Shown one piece after another: positions 1 to 7,761 of a stretch of 64,000 bases of DNA. How positions within the stretch are numbered: the stretch's first letter is position 1; the number at the start of each line of letters is the position of its first letter. Position numbers and translations under genes: made by a program. The DNA comes from an uncultured Eubacteriales bacterium (GTDB taxonomy: Bacteria > Bacillota > Clostridia > Christensenellales > Aristaeellaceae), in the NCBI GenBank assembly GCA_902764915.1, contig CACWXY010000003.1, forward strand, positions 62,001-126,000, read 5' to 3'. The notes beneath the pieces are model-generated. The model saw nothing but the letters and a program-made list of their open reading frames with translations. It was not told where the DNA came from and searched no databases.

Positions 1-1806
1 GGAGATACGCTCTGCCTCCTCTCCGACGGAAGGCTCTCCTATTCCTTCTTCATGGGACGGTTCTTCTTTGAAAGAGCGGAGGGCAGTAGCGAGATCATCG
101 GAGGCAGTGATGGCCCAACATCCATACAGCTCAAAGACCCGGACAATGGAAAAGCCCCTGAGAAAGAGACCGGCACAGGCTCTGCTTCCTATAGCGCATC
201 TGCCTATGCCGGACGCTGGACACTTCAGTCCATTGTCTTCCAGGGCGAAACCTATGCTCCTTCCTTCTTTGATATGGACATGATTCTCACACTGCTCCCC
301 GATGGTACCGCCACCGTGGAAAGCCAGGGTCTGGGCAATGATGCAGGCACCTGGTCCGCCGTGGAAAACGGCATTTCCGTCAATCTCAGCGCAGAAGAAA
401 TCATGCGCCTTGATGCAGACGGTCATCTGACGGCCTCCAGTGCAGAGATGACACTTCTCTTTGTCCGCGGTGACAGCCCGACCGGCAGCTGGTACCTGGA
501 TACCCTGGAGATAAACGGAGAAATGACCAAGGCCAGTGATTATGGCATTGTCATTACGCTGGTGCTGGAAAGCGATGGCACGGTACTTCTGGACAATGCA
601 TATGAACAGAAAACCGGTACCTGGGCACAGACCGCAGAAGGTCTTTCCATTACCATGGATAGCGATACGTCTTCAGCAGTCATGGAAGGCGAACAGCTGA
701 CCATTTACGAACAGGGAAGCACCATGGTGTTTACCCGCCAGGATCCCGGAAATCCAGAGATTCAGGTGGAGGAACCGGTAGATGTTTCCGATCCCTCTGC
801 GCTCTATGGGGACTGGGAAGCTCTCTATGTGGCCGTGGATGGTCATCTTTTCCCCGCTTCCCTTGCACTGAATGAGATGGGTGATCTGCTGGGAAGCGTA
901 TCTCCCATAATCTCTGTAAACGCACAGGGCGTCTCTCTCTTCGGAAGCGAAAGCCGTATGCCGCTTACCCTGACAGATGGCGCACTGAAAACTGATGCAA
1001 CTGATATGCTGGGGACCACATTGACCCTGCGTGCTGACGGGCGTATGACTGCAGATCTCCTGGGCCTTGTCTTCCTGTGCGAAAAGAACGCATCTGTCAC
1101 TCCTTCTGAACCCATCTCCATGAGTGCATTCCCGGAATACATAGGAAAATGGTACGAGGTCTATATGGAGACAGCAGGTCGCTCAGGAGATCCCCGCGTA
1201 CTGTACGATCTGCAAACAGAACTGACCCTGTCACGGGACGGAACAGCCCGGCTTTCCGGGGTAGGCGACGATGTCATAACCCAATGGTATTGGGATGAAG
1301 GTGCACAGTCCATCATTATGGGCGACGGCGACAAACCCGGTGTTCCCCTGTATATCATGCGCAACGGATTCCTGCAGTACAATCGCCGCGGTTCCGGCCG
1401 TCTGATCTATTCGCGGGATCCTGAAGACATCTGGAATCCTGAAACGGATGATGACCTGTCACTTCCCGGAAACAGTGAGGTCCCGGCTGCTGTTCCGTCT
1501 ACAGCCCCGTCAGGGACGGCAGTGGCAGCTCCCTTTGCGGAACAGTACCTTACGTGCACCAAGGTGGATGTAAGCGGTTATGTCATGGACGGCAGCGCCC
1601 TGGGACAGTATGCTGTTACCTTCCACGGCGACGGCACCGCGGACTTCATTCTTGCCGGGCAGAATGTTTCCCTTTCCTGGTATGCAGAAGATGGTCAATA
1701 TATCATGCCGTATCCGAGTGGCGACAATCTGATCTTTACTCCCGTGGAAGGCGGATTACAGCTGGACTTCTTCGGCTCCATGCTCATGACCTTCGAGCCA
1801 CAGTAA
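1..1806 (+). CDS. Secreted-type protein of repeated lipocalin-like beta units, 5' truncated by window edge
   Basis: The frame is open to the first base of the window, so the start lies outside; an internal ATG at 52 is not a convincing start. About 600 residues are visible. They form roughly five consecutive units of 85-95 residues, each opening with a G-x-W block (GRWTLQS, GSWYLDT, GDWEALY, GKWYEVY; the last is degenerate) and continuing with alternating hydrophobic strands and a D-G-T turn. This resembles lipocalin-like bacterial repeats, but no enzyme motif is seen and no function can be named. Near residue 12 counted from the ATG at 52 there is EIIGGSDGPTSI, close to the GGADGPT signature of the beta subunit of sodium-pumping decarboxylases, although the protein is otherwise unrelated. 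The gene ends 43 bases before a strong terminator. Confidence 0.75.
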   Translation, partial: GDTLCLLSDGRLSYSFFMGRFFFERAEGSSEIIGGSDGPTSIQLKDPDNGKAPEKETGTGSASYSASAYAGRWTLQSIVFQGETYAPSFFDMDMILTLLPDGTATVESQGLGNDAGTWSAVENGISVNLSAEEIMRLDADGHLTASSAEMTLLFVRGDSPTGSWYLDTLEINGEMTKASDYGIVITLVLESDGTVLLDNAYEQKTGTWAQTAEGLSITMDSDTSSAVMEGEQLTIYEQGSTMVFTRQDPGNPEIQVEEPVDVSDPSALYGDWEALYVAVDGHLFPASLALNEMGDLLGSVSPIISVNAQGVSLFGSESRMPLTLTDGALKTDATDMLGTTLTLRADGRMTADLLGLVFLCEKNASVTPSEPISMSAFPEYIGKWYEVYMETAGRSGDPRVLYDLQTELTLSRDGTARLSGVGDDVITQWYWDEGAQSIIMGDGDKPGVPLYIMRNGFLQYNRRGSGRLIYSRDPEDIWNPETDDDLSLPGNSEVPAAVPSTAPSGTAVAAPFAEQYLTCTKVDVSGYVMDGSALGQYAVTFHGDGTADFILAGQNVSLSWYAEDGQYIMPYPSGDNLIFTPVEGGLQLDFFGSMLMTFEPQ

Positions 1807-1848
1807 TGCGTATTCGCTGAACCGGCATCTTCTTCGATTGCCGGAACA

Positions 1849-1886
1849 AAAGGAGCCAGTCCCGTACCGGGACTGGCTCCTTTTTC
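1849..1886. terminator. Rho-independent terminator
   Basis: The inverted repeat AAGGAGCCAGTCCC / GGGACTGGCTCCTT has a 5-base loop and is followed by a T-run on the plus strand. The A-rich left flank means it could also stop minus-strand transcripts from the convergent metallophosphoesterase gene. Confidence 0.85.
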
Positions 1887-1997
1887 CCAAGCGAATGCCC
1901 CTTATGCTGAAGGAAGCTGTCTGCATACAGGCACAGCAGAAGACTGTCATACCCTCGACTTTGGGGCATGCAAAGAGATTGCACGGCTGTGTAACAA

Positions 1998-3155
1998 TTA
2001 CACTGCTTTCTTCCACAGAAGAATCTGTCGGACACTCTCTCCGGGTGTTTCCAGAAGCCCCAGGACCCAGTCCCGGACAACGGTCCGTGTTTCAATCTCC
2101 CGCCATTTCCTGCACGCATCCTTATTCAGCATATCCTGGCAGAAGTCGGCTGTCAGACGGTCCTCACTGGATGCCATAAAAACCTCGCTGAACCACCCAA
2201 TCGCTTCCTGGTCTCCCTCGTGAACCGTACCCTTCAGTGTACCCTCTGCCATACGATATGCCAGATCAAGCGCTGCCTTTTTCCGTTCCTGATAGACGGT
2301 AGACTGTGGATCAAAAAGCGCTTCTGTGGTCCACAGCACTGTATCCTCTGTCACTTGCACCACACCGCAGCAGCATGGATACGCCTGAATCTGGCCTACT
2401 ACAATTTCCCGCAGTGCATGCTCCTTCACTGTGCCAAAACCATGCTCATGCCCGCACAGATAGGCAATCACATGGCCATCCCGGAGGATCTGCACTATCC
2501 TGTCTGCCCCTGTTGTCTGGTTTACCCGACCAGAAGACAGTATCGGATGATGTCCACAGGCCAGAATCCGCATATCCTCCGAAAGGGACTGCAGCACCTG
2601 CTTCAGCCACATTTCCGTCGTTTCAGAGAAACCGCCATAAGGAAGACTCCGCGAACTTCCCTTATCCGAACGCGTGGAGTCCAGAAGGAGCAGACACAGA
2701 CTCTCCGACAGCATAACAGCACAGCTGGCCGAGTCAGTATCTCTGGCAAAAGCCTGTGCATTCCCCCAATCCCAGTAATCGCGCTCATAGTCCTCCCGTG
2801 AGTAATGCATGCCTATATCATGATTGCCAGGGATCACAAACACGGAAACTCCCGTCTGCTTCTCCAGTGAATCTATGCACTGTAAAAAGTATTCATGTTC
2901 ATTCACTTTTCCATTATCCGTATTATCCCCCAGAAAGAGTATGGCATCGCAGTCCTGTGCCTTTTCTGCCAGTGCGCTCCATTCCCTAGCACGTTCCGTG
3001 AATGGTTCCGAGAGATGGAGATCCGATACGATCATAATGCGCTCTGCATACGCAGTCGTCCACAGACAAATACATCCCACAATCCATGCCATGATACGGC
3101 GCATACGCTTGTCCTTCTTTCTGTAATCCATTCTTCCGTCACTTTTCTCTGGCAT
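1998..3155 (-). CDS. Secreted or membrane-anchored metallophosphoesterase
   Basis: Calcineurin-like phosphoesterase of 385 residues. A hydrophobic N-terminal segment (about residues 20-37, ending TAYA) suggests export. The metal-binding motifs appear in order: SDLHLSE (D-x-H, residues 45-47), LGDNTDNG (near 76-81), GNHD (near 110-113), CGHHP and CGHEHG. These are the five blocks of the family, so a two-metal phosphodiesterase or phosphatase is expected; the substrate is unknown. The frame stays open upstream to 4001, but that part is antisense to the MerR gene. The start at 3155 is chosen for its GGAGG sequence five bases upstream. The gene is divergent from the MerR regulator with a 99-base intergenic region, so MerR control is possible. 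Confidence 0.85.
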   Translation of the reverse strand: MPEKSDGRMDYRKKDKRMRRIMAWIVGCICLWTTAYAERIMIVSDLHLSEPFTERAREWSALAEKAQDCDAILFLGDNTDNGKVNEHEYFLQCIDSLEKQTGVSVFVIPGNHDIGMHYSREDYERDYWDWGNAQAFARDTDSASCAVMLSESLCLLLLDSTRSDKGSSRSLPYGGFSETTEMWLKQVLQSLSEDMRILACGHHPILSSGRVNQTTGADRIVQILRDGHVIAYLCGHEHGFGTVKEHALREIVVGQIQAYPCCCGVVQVTEDTVLWTTEALFDPQSTVYQERKKAALDLAYRMAEGTLKGTVHEGDQEAIGWFSEVFMASSEDRLTADFCQDMLNKDACRKWREIETRTVVRDWVLGLLETPGESVRQILLWKKAV

Positions 3156-3199
3156 ATGTCCCTCCGTTTTCTTTTGCATGCAGATCATGCAATGAAGCC

Positions 3200-3230
3200 T
3201 TGACCTTTCAGTGTACTGCAATGATACATT
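3200..3230 (+). promoter_or_regulatory. MerR-type promoter with 19-bp spacer and operator dyad
   Basis: A -35 box TTGACC (3200-3205) and a -10 box TACATT (3225-3230) are separated by 19 bases, the overlong spacing typical of MerR-activated promoters. The spacer contains the near-perfect dyad TTTCAGTGTACTGCAA (3206-3221), whose core CAGT-GT-ACTG is a perfect inverted repeat. It lies just upstream of the MerR gene, so autoregulation is inferred. Confidence 0.6.
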
Positions 3231-3254
3231 ATCCCCGAAAGGAGGTCGCACGAT

Positions 3255-4064
3255 ATGACGATCAAGGATTTTGCCAGGCTTTGCGATTGTCATCCCCAGA
3301 CATTGCGCTATTATGACCGGGAAAATCTTCTCCGGCCGCGCAGCGTCGATCCATGGACCGGATATCGGCATTATTCGGAGGAACAGGCCCTTCGATTCGT
3401 CAGAATCCGAAATCTGCAGCAGGCAGGCTTTACCATTGACGAAATCCGCTCTCTTCTTGACAAGAGTGATGCAGTCATTTCTGAAGCCTTTGTGGAAAAA
3501 ATCCGGAAAATGGAAGAAACGCTTGCCAGAGTCCATGAAATCCATGCATCCTATCTGTGCGAAGCAGCGCAAATGAAACGAAAAATCCAGGAAATACGGA
3601 ACTTGGTCGCGCATTCCATGCAGACATTCAATGCACAGCAGGAGTTCGGAATCGACGATACACTGTACCAGTCGATTATTAGCAATGTCACTGGCTATTT
3701 TGATGATATGCTCGCCCAAGAAAACACCGATGGTTTTCAGTGGGAAGAACCTGACCTTCCGGATGCTTCTCAAAGAGATCAGTTTCTCCAGCAACCAGAC
3801 CTGACCCTTGTCTATGAAAAGCACGGCTGGCACTACGTGAAAGAATTCCTCAATGAATTCTCCGATCTGAAGGATGGCGGAGAATATACGCTTGTTTTTG
3901 CGCTCAACGCACAGAAAAAGCAGGCAGCTGCTTTTGCCAACACCATGCTTGCCCTGCTCCTTCATCTGAACCCCGGCAAGAAACGCACCCTTCAATGTCA
4001 ACTCACTCAGTCAGATGACGGAAAGAATCATTTCTGGCTGCTGCAGAAAAAAACAGACAGCTGA
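3255..4064 (+). CDS. MerR-family transcriptional regulator with effector domain
   Basis: 269-residue regulator. Residues 1-70 are a MerR winged helix-turn-helix: IKDFARLCDCHPQTLRYYD gives helix 2 and the conserved LRYYD, followed by the wing GYRHYSEEQ and the helical stretch with FTIDEIRSLL. Residues about 75-125 form a long dimerisation helix. The 150-residue C-terminal domain is longer than in metal-sensing MerR proteins and lacks a Cys cluster, which fits the BmrR/TipA type with an organic or stress effector, but the ligand cannot be named. The start has a perfect AAGGAGG eight bases or so upstream. The promoter in front has the diagnostic 19-bp spacer and dyad. The neighbour read in the opposite direction is the metallophosphoesterase. 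Confidence 0.9.
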   Translation: MTIKDFARLCDCHPQTLRYYDRENLLRPRSVDPWTGYRHYSEEQALRFVRIRNLQQAGFTIDEIRSLLDKSDAVISEAFVEKIRKMEETLARVHEIHASYLCEAAQMKRKIQEIRNLVAHSMQTFNAQQEFGIDDTLYQSIISNVTGYFDDMLAQENTDGFQWEEPDLPDASQRDQFLQQPDLTLVYEKHGWHYVKEFLNEFSDLKDGGEYTLVFALNAQKKQAAAFANTMLALLLHLNPGKKRTLQCQLTQSDDGKNHFWLLQKKTDS

Positions 4065-4120
4065 CAAGACGCCCATTGTGCCATCGCAGTCTGTTTCCGA
4101 CAGAGACAAGCCATGCAAAG

Positions 4121-4173
4121 CAATACGCGCACCAGGAGACGGCATGGGCGCCTTTTCCTCGGTGCGCGTTTTT
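4121..4173 (+). terminator. Rho-independent terminator of the MerR gene
   Basis: ACGCGCACC (4125-4133) pairs with GGTGCGCGT (4161-4169) and is followed by a T-run. Flanking bases GCAAAGCAAT and TTTTGCAATGG extend the stem imperfectly. The loop of about 27 bases is long for a terminator. Confidence 0.6.
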
Positions 4174-4191
4174 GCAATGGCTGACGCCGCA

Positions 4192-5046
4192 TTACACTGA
4201 CGCCAGAATTTCTTTCAGAGCATTGCAGGCAGCATCAAAAGCTTCATCGGATGTATTATATACATACTTTCCACCCAGGATACTCTTCTGTCCTTTCCGC
4301 TCCAGCGCCTGCAAACCGCCGAATGTCATCAGATGCGGTTCCACTGTCAGATGTACGCCGCCTTTGGCAATAAAAGCTTTGATGATCTCCGGAACATGGC
4401 CTTCGCCCTTGCCGGCAGGAACCACACGGCCGTCCCACAGCGCGTCCTTGATATGCACATACTTGATAAAGGCTTTCAGCATCTCCCAGGCTTCCGGAGT
4501 CTTCTGCCCGACCTGAATAAAATTGGCGGGATCAAAAACGCCTTTCAGCTCTCTGACTTCAGTAAGCACGTCCAGACACCGTGCCGCATTGTCTCCATAG
4601 ATGCCTTTTTCATTCTCATGGCACAGATCTACGCCACAGCCTGCGGCGGTTTCCACCATGGCATGCAGCTGATCCATGACCTGCCCACGGTACTTGGCGG
4701 GATCTTCACCCTCCGGCATATAGAAAGAGAACATACGGATGTTATCCGCTCCCAGAATATGGGCCAGGTCAATCACGTGCTTCAACTGATCCAGATGCTT
4801 GGCAAAGTCATCGCCGACAATCCGGATCTTGCCGATCGGGGATCCCATGGACCATACCTTCAGTCCATTGTCATCCAGTTTTCTGCGAACTTCTCGCGCT
4901 TTTTCAATGCTGATTTCAGCTATATTGGTTCCATCAACCCCTCGGATTTCCAGGCCCTGCAGGCCATTGCGCAGCATAGCGGCAATCTGCCCATCGATCT
5001 GAGGACTGGCTTCATCGGCAAATGCAAAAATCTGATACGAATTCAT
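4192..5046 (-). CDS. Sugar phosphate isomerase/epimerase-like TIM-barrel protein
   Basis: 284 residues with the xylose isomerase-like TIM-barrel (AP endonuclease 2 superfamily) pattern. Visible metal-ligand stretches are DLCHENEKGIYG (His/Glu), GVFDPANFIQ (Asp, normally the metal ligand near the barrel's C-terminal side), YVHIKDAL (His-x-Lys-Asp) and a late VEPHL. These match family members acting as ketose epimerases or inositol-catabolism isomerases; the exact substrate is not readable. No signal peptide is present, so it is cytosolic. The start is fixed by AAGGAGGTG eight bases upstream. No sugar transporter or kinase stands beside it, so no pathway is assigned. Confidence 0.8.
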   Translation of the reverse strand: MNSYQIFAFADEASPQIDGQIAAMLRNGLQGLEIRGVDGTNIAEISIEKAREVRRKLDDNGLKVWSMGSPIGKIRIVGDDFAKHLDQLKHVIDLAHILGADNIRMFSFYMPEGEDPAKYRGQVMDQLHAMVETAAGCGVDLCHENEKGIYGDNAARCLDVLTEVRELKGVFDPANFIQVGQKTPEAWEMLKAFIKYVHIKDALWDGRVVPAGKGEGHVPEIIKAFIAKGGVHLTVEPHLMTFGGLQALERKGQKSILGGKYVYNTSDEAFDAACNALKEILASV

Positions 5047-5138
5047 GGGAAAGCACCTCCTTCAAATTCGCATTCATTGTACACAGTTCGCCATCGTTCA
5101 GCAACTGGAAATCCTTTCTTTTCTGCACGCTCTCCGGG

Positions 5139-5786
5139 TTATTTTCTCGTCTTTCTGTCCTCTTCCAAAGCCCGTCCCCATTCGCTGGATAATGGCCTGT
5201 TTGTGCGCACATGCGAGACTGCCTCTGTCACCGTTTTATACAGAATCTGCGTTCCAATCTCATCCGCTTTGTAATTGACGGCACGGTCTTCCCGAATGCC
5301 AATATTACGTGCTGTCTCCACGGCGTCAATATTGGCACCAACAAAAAGGAACTCCCATCCATACTTTTCCTTCTGCCGTTCAATCATCTGCTTCACTTCT
5401 TCGCTGGTATAGCGATGACTGGCATTTTCCAGGCCATCCGTAGTGATCACAAAGAGTGTATGCCCTGGAACATCCTCCGTTCTGGCATACTTGTGTATAT
5501 TTCCGATGTGATGGATCGCACCGCCGATGGCATCCAGCAGCGCGGTTGTGCCGCCCACTTGATAATCCACATCCGTCATTTGGGGAACTTCCTTCACCGG
5601 GATGCGGTCATGAATCACGCGAGACGCATGATTAAAGAGCACTGTGGACACATAAGCCTTCCCTTCTTCTCTCTGCTGCTTGGCAATCATGGCATTGAAA
5701 CCGCCGATCGTATCGCTCTCCATACCGCTCATGGAGCCGCTGCAGTCAAGAATAAAAACGAGTTCTGTCAGATTCATGTTTGCCAT
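5139..5786 (-). CDS. VWA-domain protein (von Willebrand factor A fold)
   Basis: 215-residue soluble protein consisting of one VWA domain. The MIDAS metal site is visible: FILDCSGSMSG (D-x-S-x-S) near residue 15, a downstream GGTTALLDAI providing the conserved Thr, and FVITTDGLENAS giving the Asp. No transmembrane or other domain is fused. Bacterial stand-alone VWA proteins of this size act as protein-interaction modules, in some cases within tellurite-resistance-type or stress clusters, but none of those partners are here. The frame is open a further 18 codons upstream; the ATG at 5786 is chosen because AAGGAGG lies eight bases before it. Confidence 0.85.
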   Translation of the reverse strand: MANMNLTELVFILDCSGSMSGMESDTIGGFNAMIAKQQREEGKAYVSTVLFNHASRVIHDRIPVKEVPQMTDVDYQVGGTTALLDAIGGAIHHIGNIHKYARTEDVPGHTLFVITTDGLENASHRYTSEEVKQMIERQKEKYGWEFLFVGANIDAVETARNIGIREDRAVNYKADEIGTQILYKTVTEAVSHVRTNRPLSSEWGRALEEDRKTRK

Positions 5787-6188
5787 AGGAAAAACCTCCT
5801 TATTCTTGTTTGTCCCCATTGTAGCGAATCCCTGACACACCGTGGTCTCCTGACGGGCGACAATTTTACTGCTGCCCTTGCATACAGGCTCACTCGTTCA
5901 AAACACAGATACGCCAAAGAATTCACGCTCTGCCTATATTCCTGTATATCATCATTCTCAATCGCAGCCGTTCTGGCCTTTCTCGGGGATCGGCTTTCCT
6001 TCCAACAGTACCGTCCCTGTAACGAACTATTCTCAAGCAGGCTTCCCCTGTGATATCATGCCATGGGCGGAAAATGTGCCGGATGTCAGAAACCTTCACC
6101 GGCATTCAGGCAGATACATGCCCTGTGTTTGTTCGTCATTGCCATGAAATGCAGCTGTGAGAAATATGCATAAGAAAGGGTGCAGGAA
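5787..6188. other. Intergenic region, no gene seen
   Basis: The 402 bases between the VWA gene and the AlkD-like gene contain only short frames in both directions, without ribosome binding sites or recognisable protein sequence. No convincing hairpin with a T-run was found. Confidence 0.5.
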
Positions 6189-6893
6189 ATGAATAAGGAA
6201 GAAATCCAGAACACGCTTTTTCATCTGCAGGATACTGCATACAGGGAATTCCAGAAAAAGCTGATTCCTACGATTGCCTCTGATCGTCTTATCGGTGTAC
6301 GCACACCGCAGCTGAGAAAACTCGCTAAAGAACTGGGACAGGCGGATGCCCGTGCTTTTCTGGATGAGCTGCCGCACACATACTTTGACGAAAACCAGCT
6401 GCATGCATTCATCCTGTCTGATATTAAGGATGAAGAGGACTGCCTAAAGGAAGTCAACCGATTCCTGCCATACATTGATAACTGGGCAACCTGCGACCAG
6501 CTGTCCCCCAAAGTGTTCCGCAAGCATCCAAAGAACCTGATGGATCAGATCAGAAAATGGATAGACTCCAAGGAAACGTATACTGTCAGGTTTGGGATCG
6601 GAATGATGATGCAGCATTATCTGAATGATGCGTTTGACCCCACATATCCGGAAATGGTTGCGCAGATCCAGAGTGATGAGTACTATGTCAATATGATGAT
6701 TGCCTGGTATTTTGCAACGGCACTCGCCAAACAGTATGATGCGGTTCTGCCATTTATCCAGGAAAAGCGGCTCAATACCTGGACGCATAACAAGACAATT
6801 CAGAAAGCATTGGAAAGCTTCCGAATTCCCTTGGCGCATAAGGAGTATCTGAAAGGACTGAAGATCAAAGAAACCGGCGTATCATCGTCCTGA
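6189..6893 (+). CDS. AlkD-family DNA alkylation repair protein (HEAT-like repeats)
   Basis: 234 residues matching the DNA alkylation repair family (AlkD/AlkC-like). The all-helical HEAT-like repeat pattern runs through the protein. GVRTPQLRKLAKEL opens the fold, and IDNWATCDQL (Trp99, Asp103) matches the conserved W-x-x-x-D block that in AlkD contributes the residues contacting the lesion. The expected role is excision of positively charged alkylated bases (3-methyladenine, 7-methylguanine) by a glycosylase that does not flip the base. A GTG three codons upstream is possible, but the ATG at 6189 sits better, eight bases behind GAAAGG. It is monocistronic and stands between unrelated genes. 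Confidence 0.85.
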   Translation: MNKEEIQNTLFHLQDTAYREFQKKLIPTIASDRLIGVRTPQLRKLAKELGQADARAFLDELPHTYFDENQLHAFILSDIKDEEDCLKEVNRFLPYIDNWATCDQLSPKVFRKHPKNLMDQIRKWIDSKETYTVRFGIGMMMQHYLNDAFDPTYPEMVAQIQSDEYYVNMMIAWYFATALAKQYDAVLPFIQEKRLNTWTHNKTIQKALESFRIPLAHKEYLKGLKIKETGVSSS

Positions 6894-7066
6894 CAGGCAC
6901 CAGCCGGCTGTGGCAGTTCGGTTTCCGCATACCATCGACAGCCTTTTCCTGCAGGCATGGCAGGATCCCTTTACTGTTCTGTATGCCGGCTGTCATGGCC
7001 ATATCATTATATGAGCCGGGAATACGGAAATCCGCGTACGCCGAAGAACCATTACGAGGTGATACA

Positions 7067-7597
7067 ATGAAGCTGTACCATACAGGAACTGTGACAATCC
7101 GAGTACCCGATATCCACATAGGCCGAAAAAACGCTGACTTCGGTCAGGGCTTCTATCTGACACCGGACAAGGATTTCGCGTATCGATGGGCTGGCAGGGA
7201 CGCTGTTGTCAACGAATATGAACTTAACCTGACAGGACTCTGCGTCCACACTTTCCAGCGCAACGACGAGTGGTTCCACTATCTCTTTCAGAACCGAAGA
7301 GGCAGTGATCAGCTGAAGGCGGATGTCGTGATCGGCCCCATAGCCAATGATACGATTTTTGATACGATGGGAATCATCAGCAGTGGTTTTCTGGAACCCG
7401 CGGAGGCATTGAAGCTTCTGATGATCGGGCCGGCGTATACGCAGGTGGTGATAAAGACACAAAAAGCAGCTGCGCAGCTGAGATGGCTCCATTCAGAAAA
7501 CATACCCCCGCTCCATAATGATGTTCGAAAAGCAGAGCAGGAAGCGTATGCACGTCTCTTTGCCCTGGCCATGCAGGAAATGGATCAGGATCCATGA
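7067..7597 (+). CDS. DUF3990-family protein (ADP-ribosyltransferase-like)
   Basis: 176 residues. The N-terminus MKLYHTGT, the block FGQGFYLTPDKDFAYRWA and the later VVIGPIANDTIFD match the DUF3990 family, whose fold is thought to be related to ADP-ribosyltransferases; FGQGFYLT corresponds to the strand-turn carrying the ARTT-like YLT/YFT signature. Members often sit beside a small DUF3791 partner in toxin-antitoxin-like pairs; no such partner is visible here, and only 173 bases separate it from the preceding gene. The start is chosen by GAGGTGA about five bases upstream, because the longer frame to 6983 has no ribosome binding site. Any enzymatic role is inferred from the family. Confidence 0.7.
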   Translation: MKLYHTGTVTIRVPDIHIGRKNADFGQGFYLTPDKDFAYRWAGRDAVVNEYELNLTGLCVHTFQRNDEWFHYLFQNRRGSDQLKADVVIGPIANDTIFDTMGIISSGFLEPAEALKLLMIGPAYTQVVIKTQKAAAQLRWLHSENIPPLHNDVRKAEQEAYARLFALAMQEMDQDP

Positions 7598-7601
7598 AAG
7601 A

Positions 7602-7632
7602 TAAAGTCCTTCCTGTCAGGAAAGGACTTTTG
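7602..7632 (+). terminator. Rho-independent terminator of the DUF3990 gene
   Basis: AAAGTCCTTCCTG pairs with CAGGAAAGGACTTT across a single-base loop with one bulge, ending in four Ts, five bases after the stop codon. Confidence 0.75.
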
Positions 7633-7672
7633 CGCCACAATCATGTACCTCTTTGCTTTATCTTCATTGTCC

Positions 7673-7710
7673 AAAAAAGACGGAGCAGACTTCTCCTGCT
7701 CCGTCTTTTC
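7673..7710 (-). terminator. Rho-independent terminator of the dpp-esterase operon
   Basis: AAGACGGAGCAG (left) pairs with CTGCTCCGTCTT (right); on the minus strand the hairpin is followed by six Ts. It lies about 50 bases beyond the stop of the carboxylesterase gene. Confidence 0.85.
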
Positions 7711-7761
7711 CAATGCCTGCAGATCTTTATTTCACAGTCGGATGACGCAATCGACTTCGAC

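Noticed and set aside
3156..4001. N-terminal extension of the metallophosphoesterase frame
   Set aside because: It is antisense to the MerR gene, and a good ribosome binding site marks the start at 3155.
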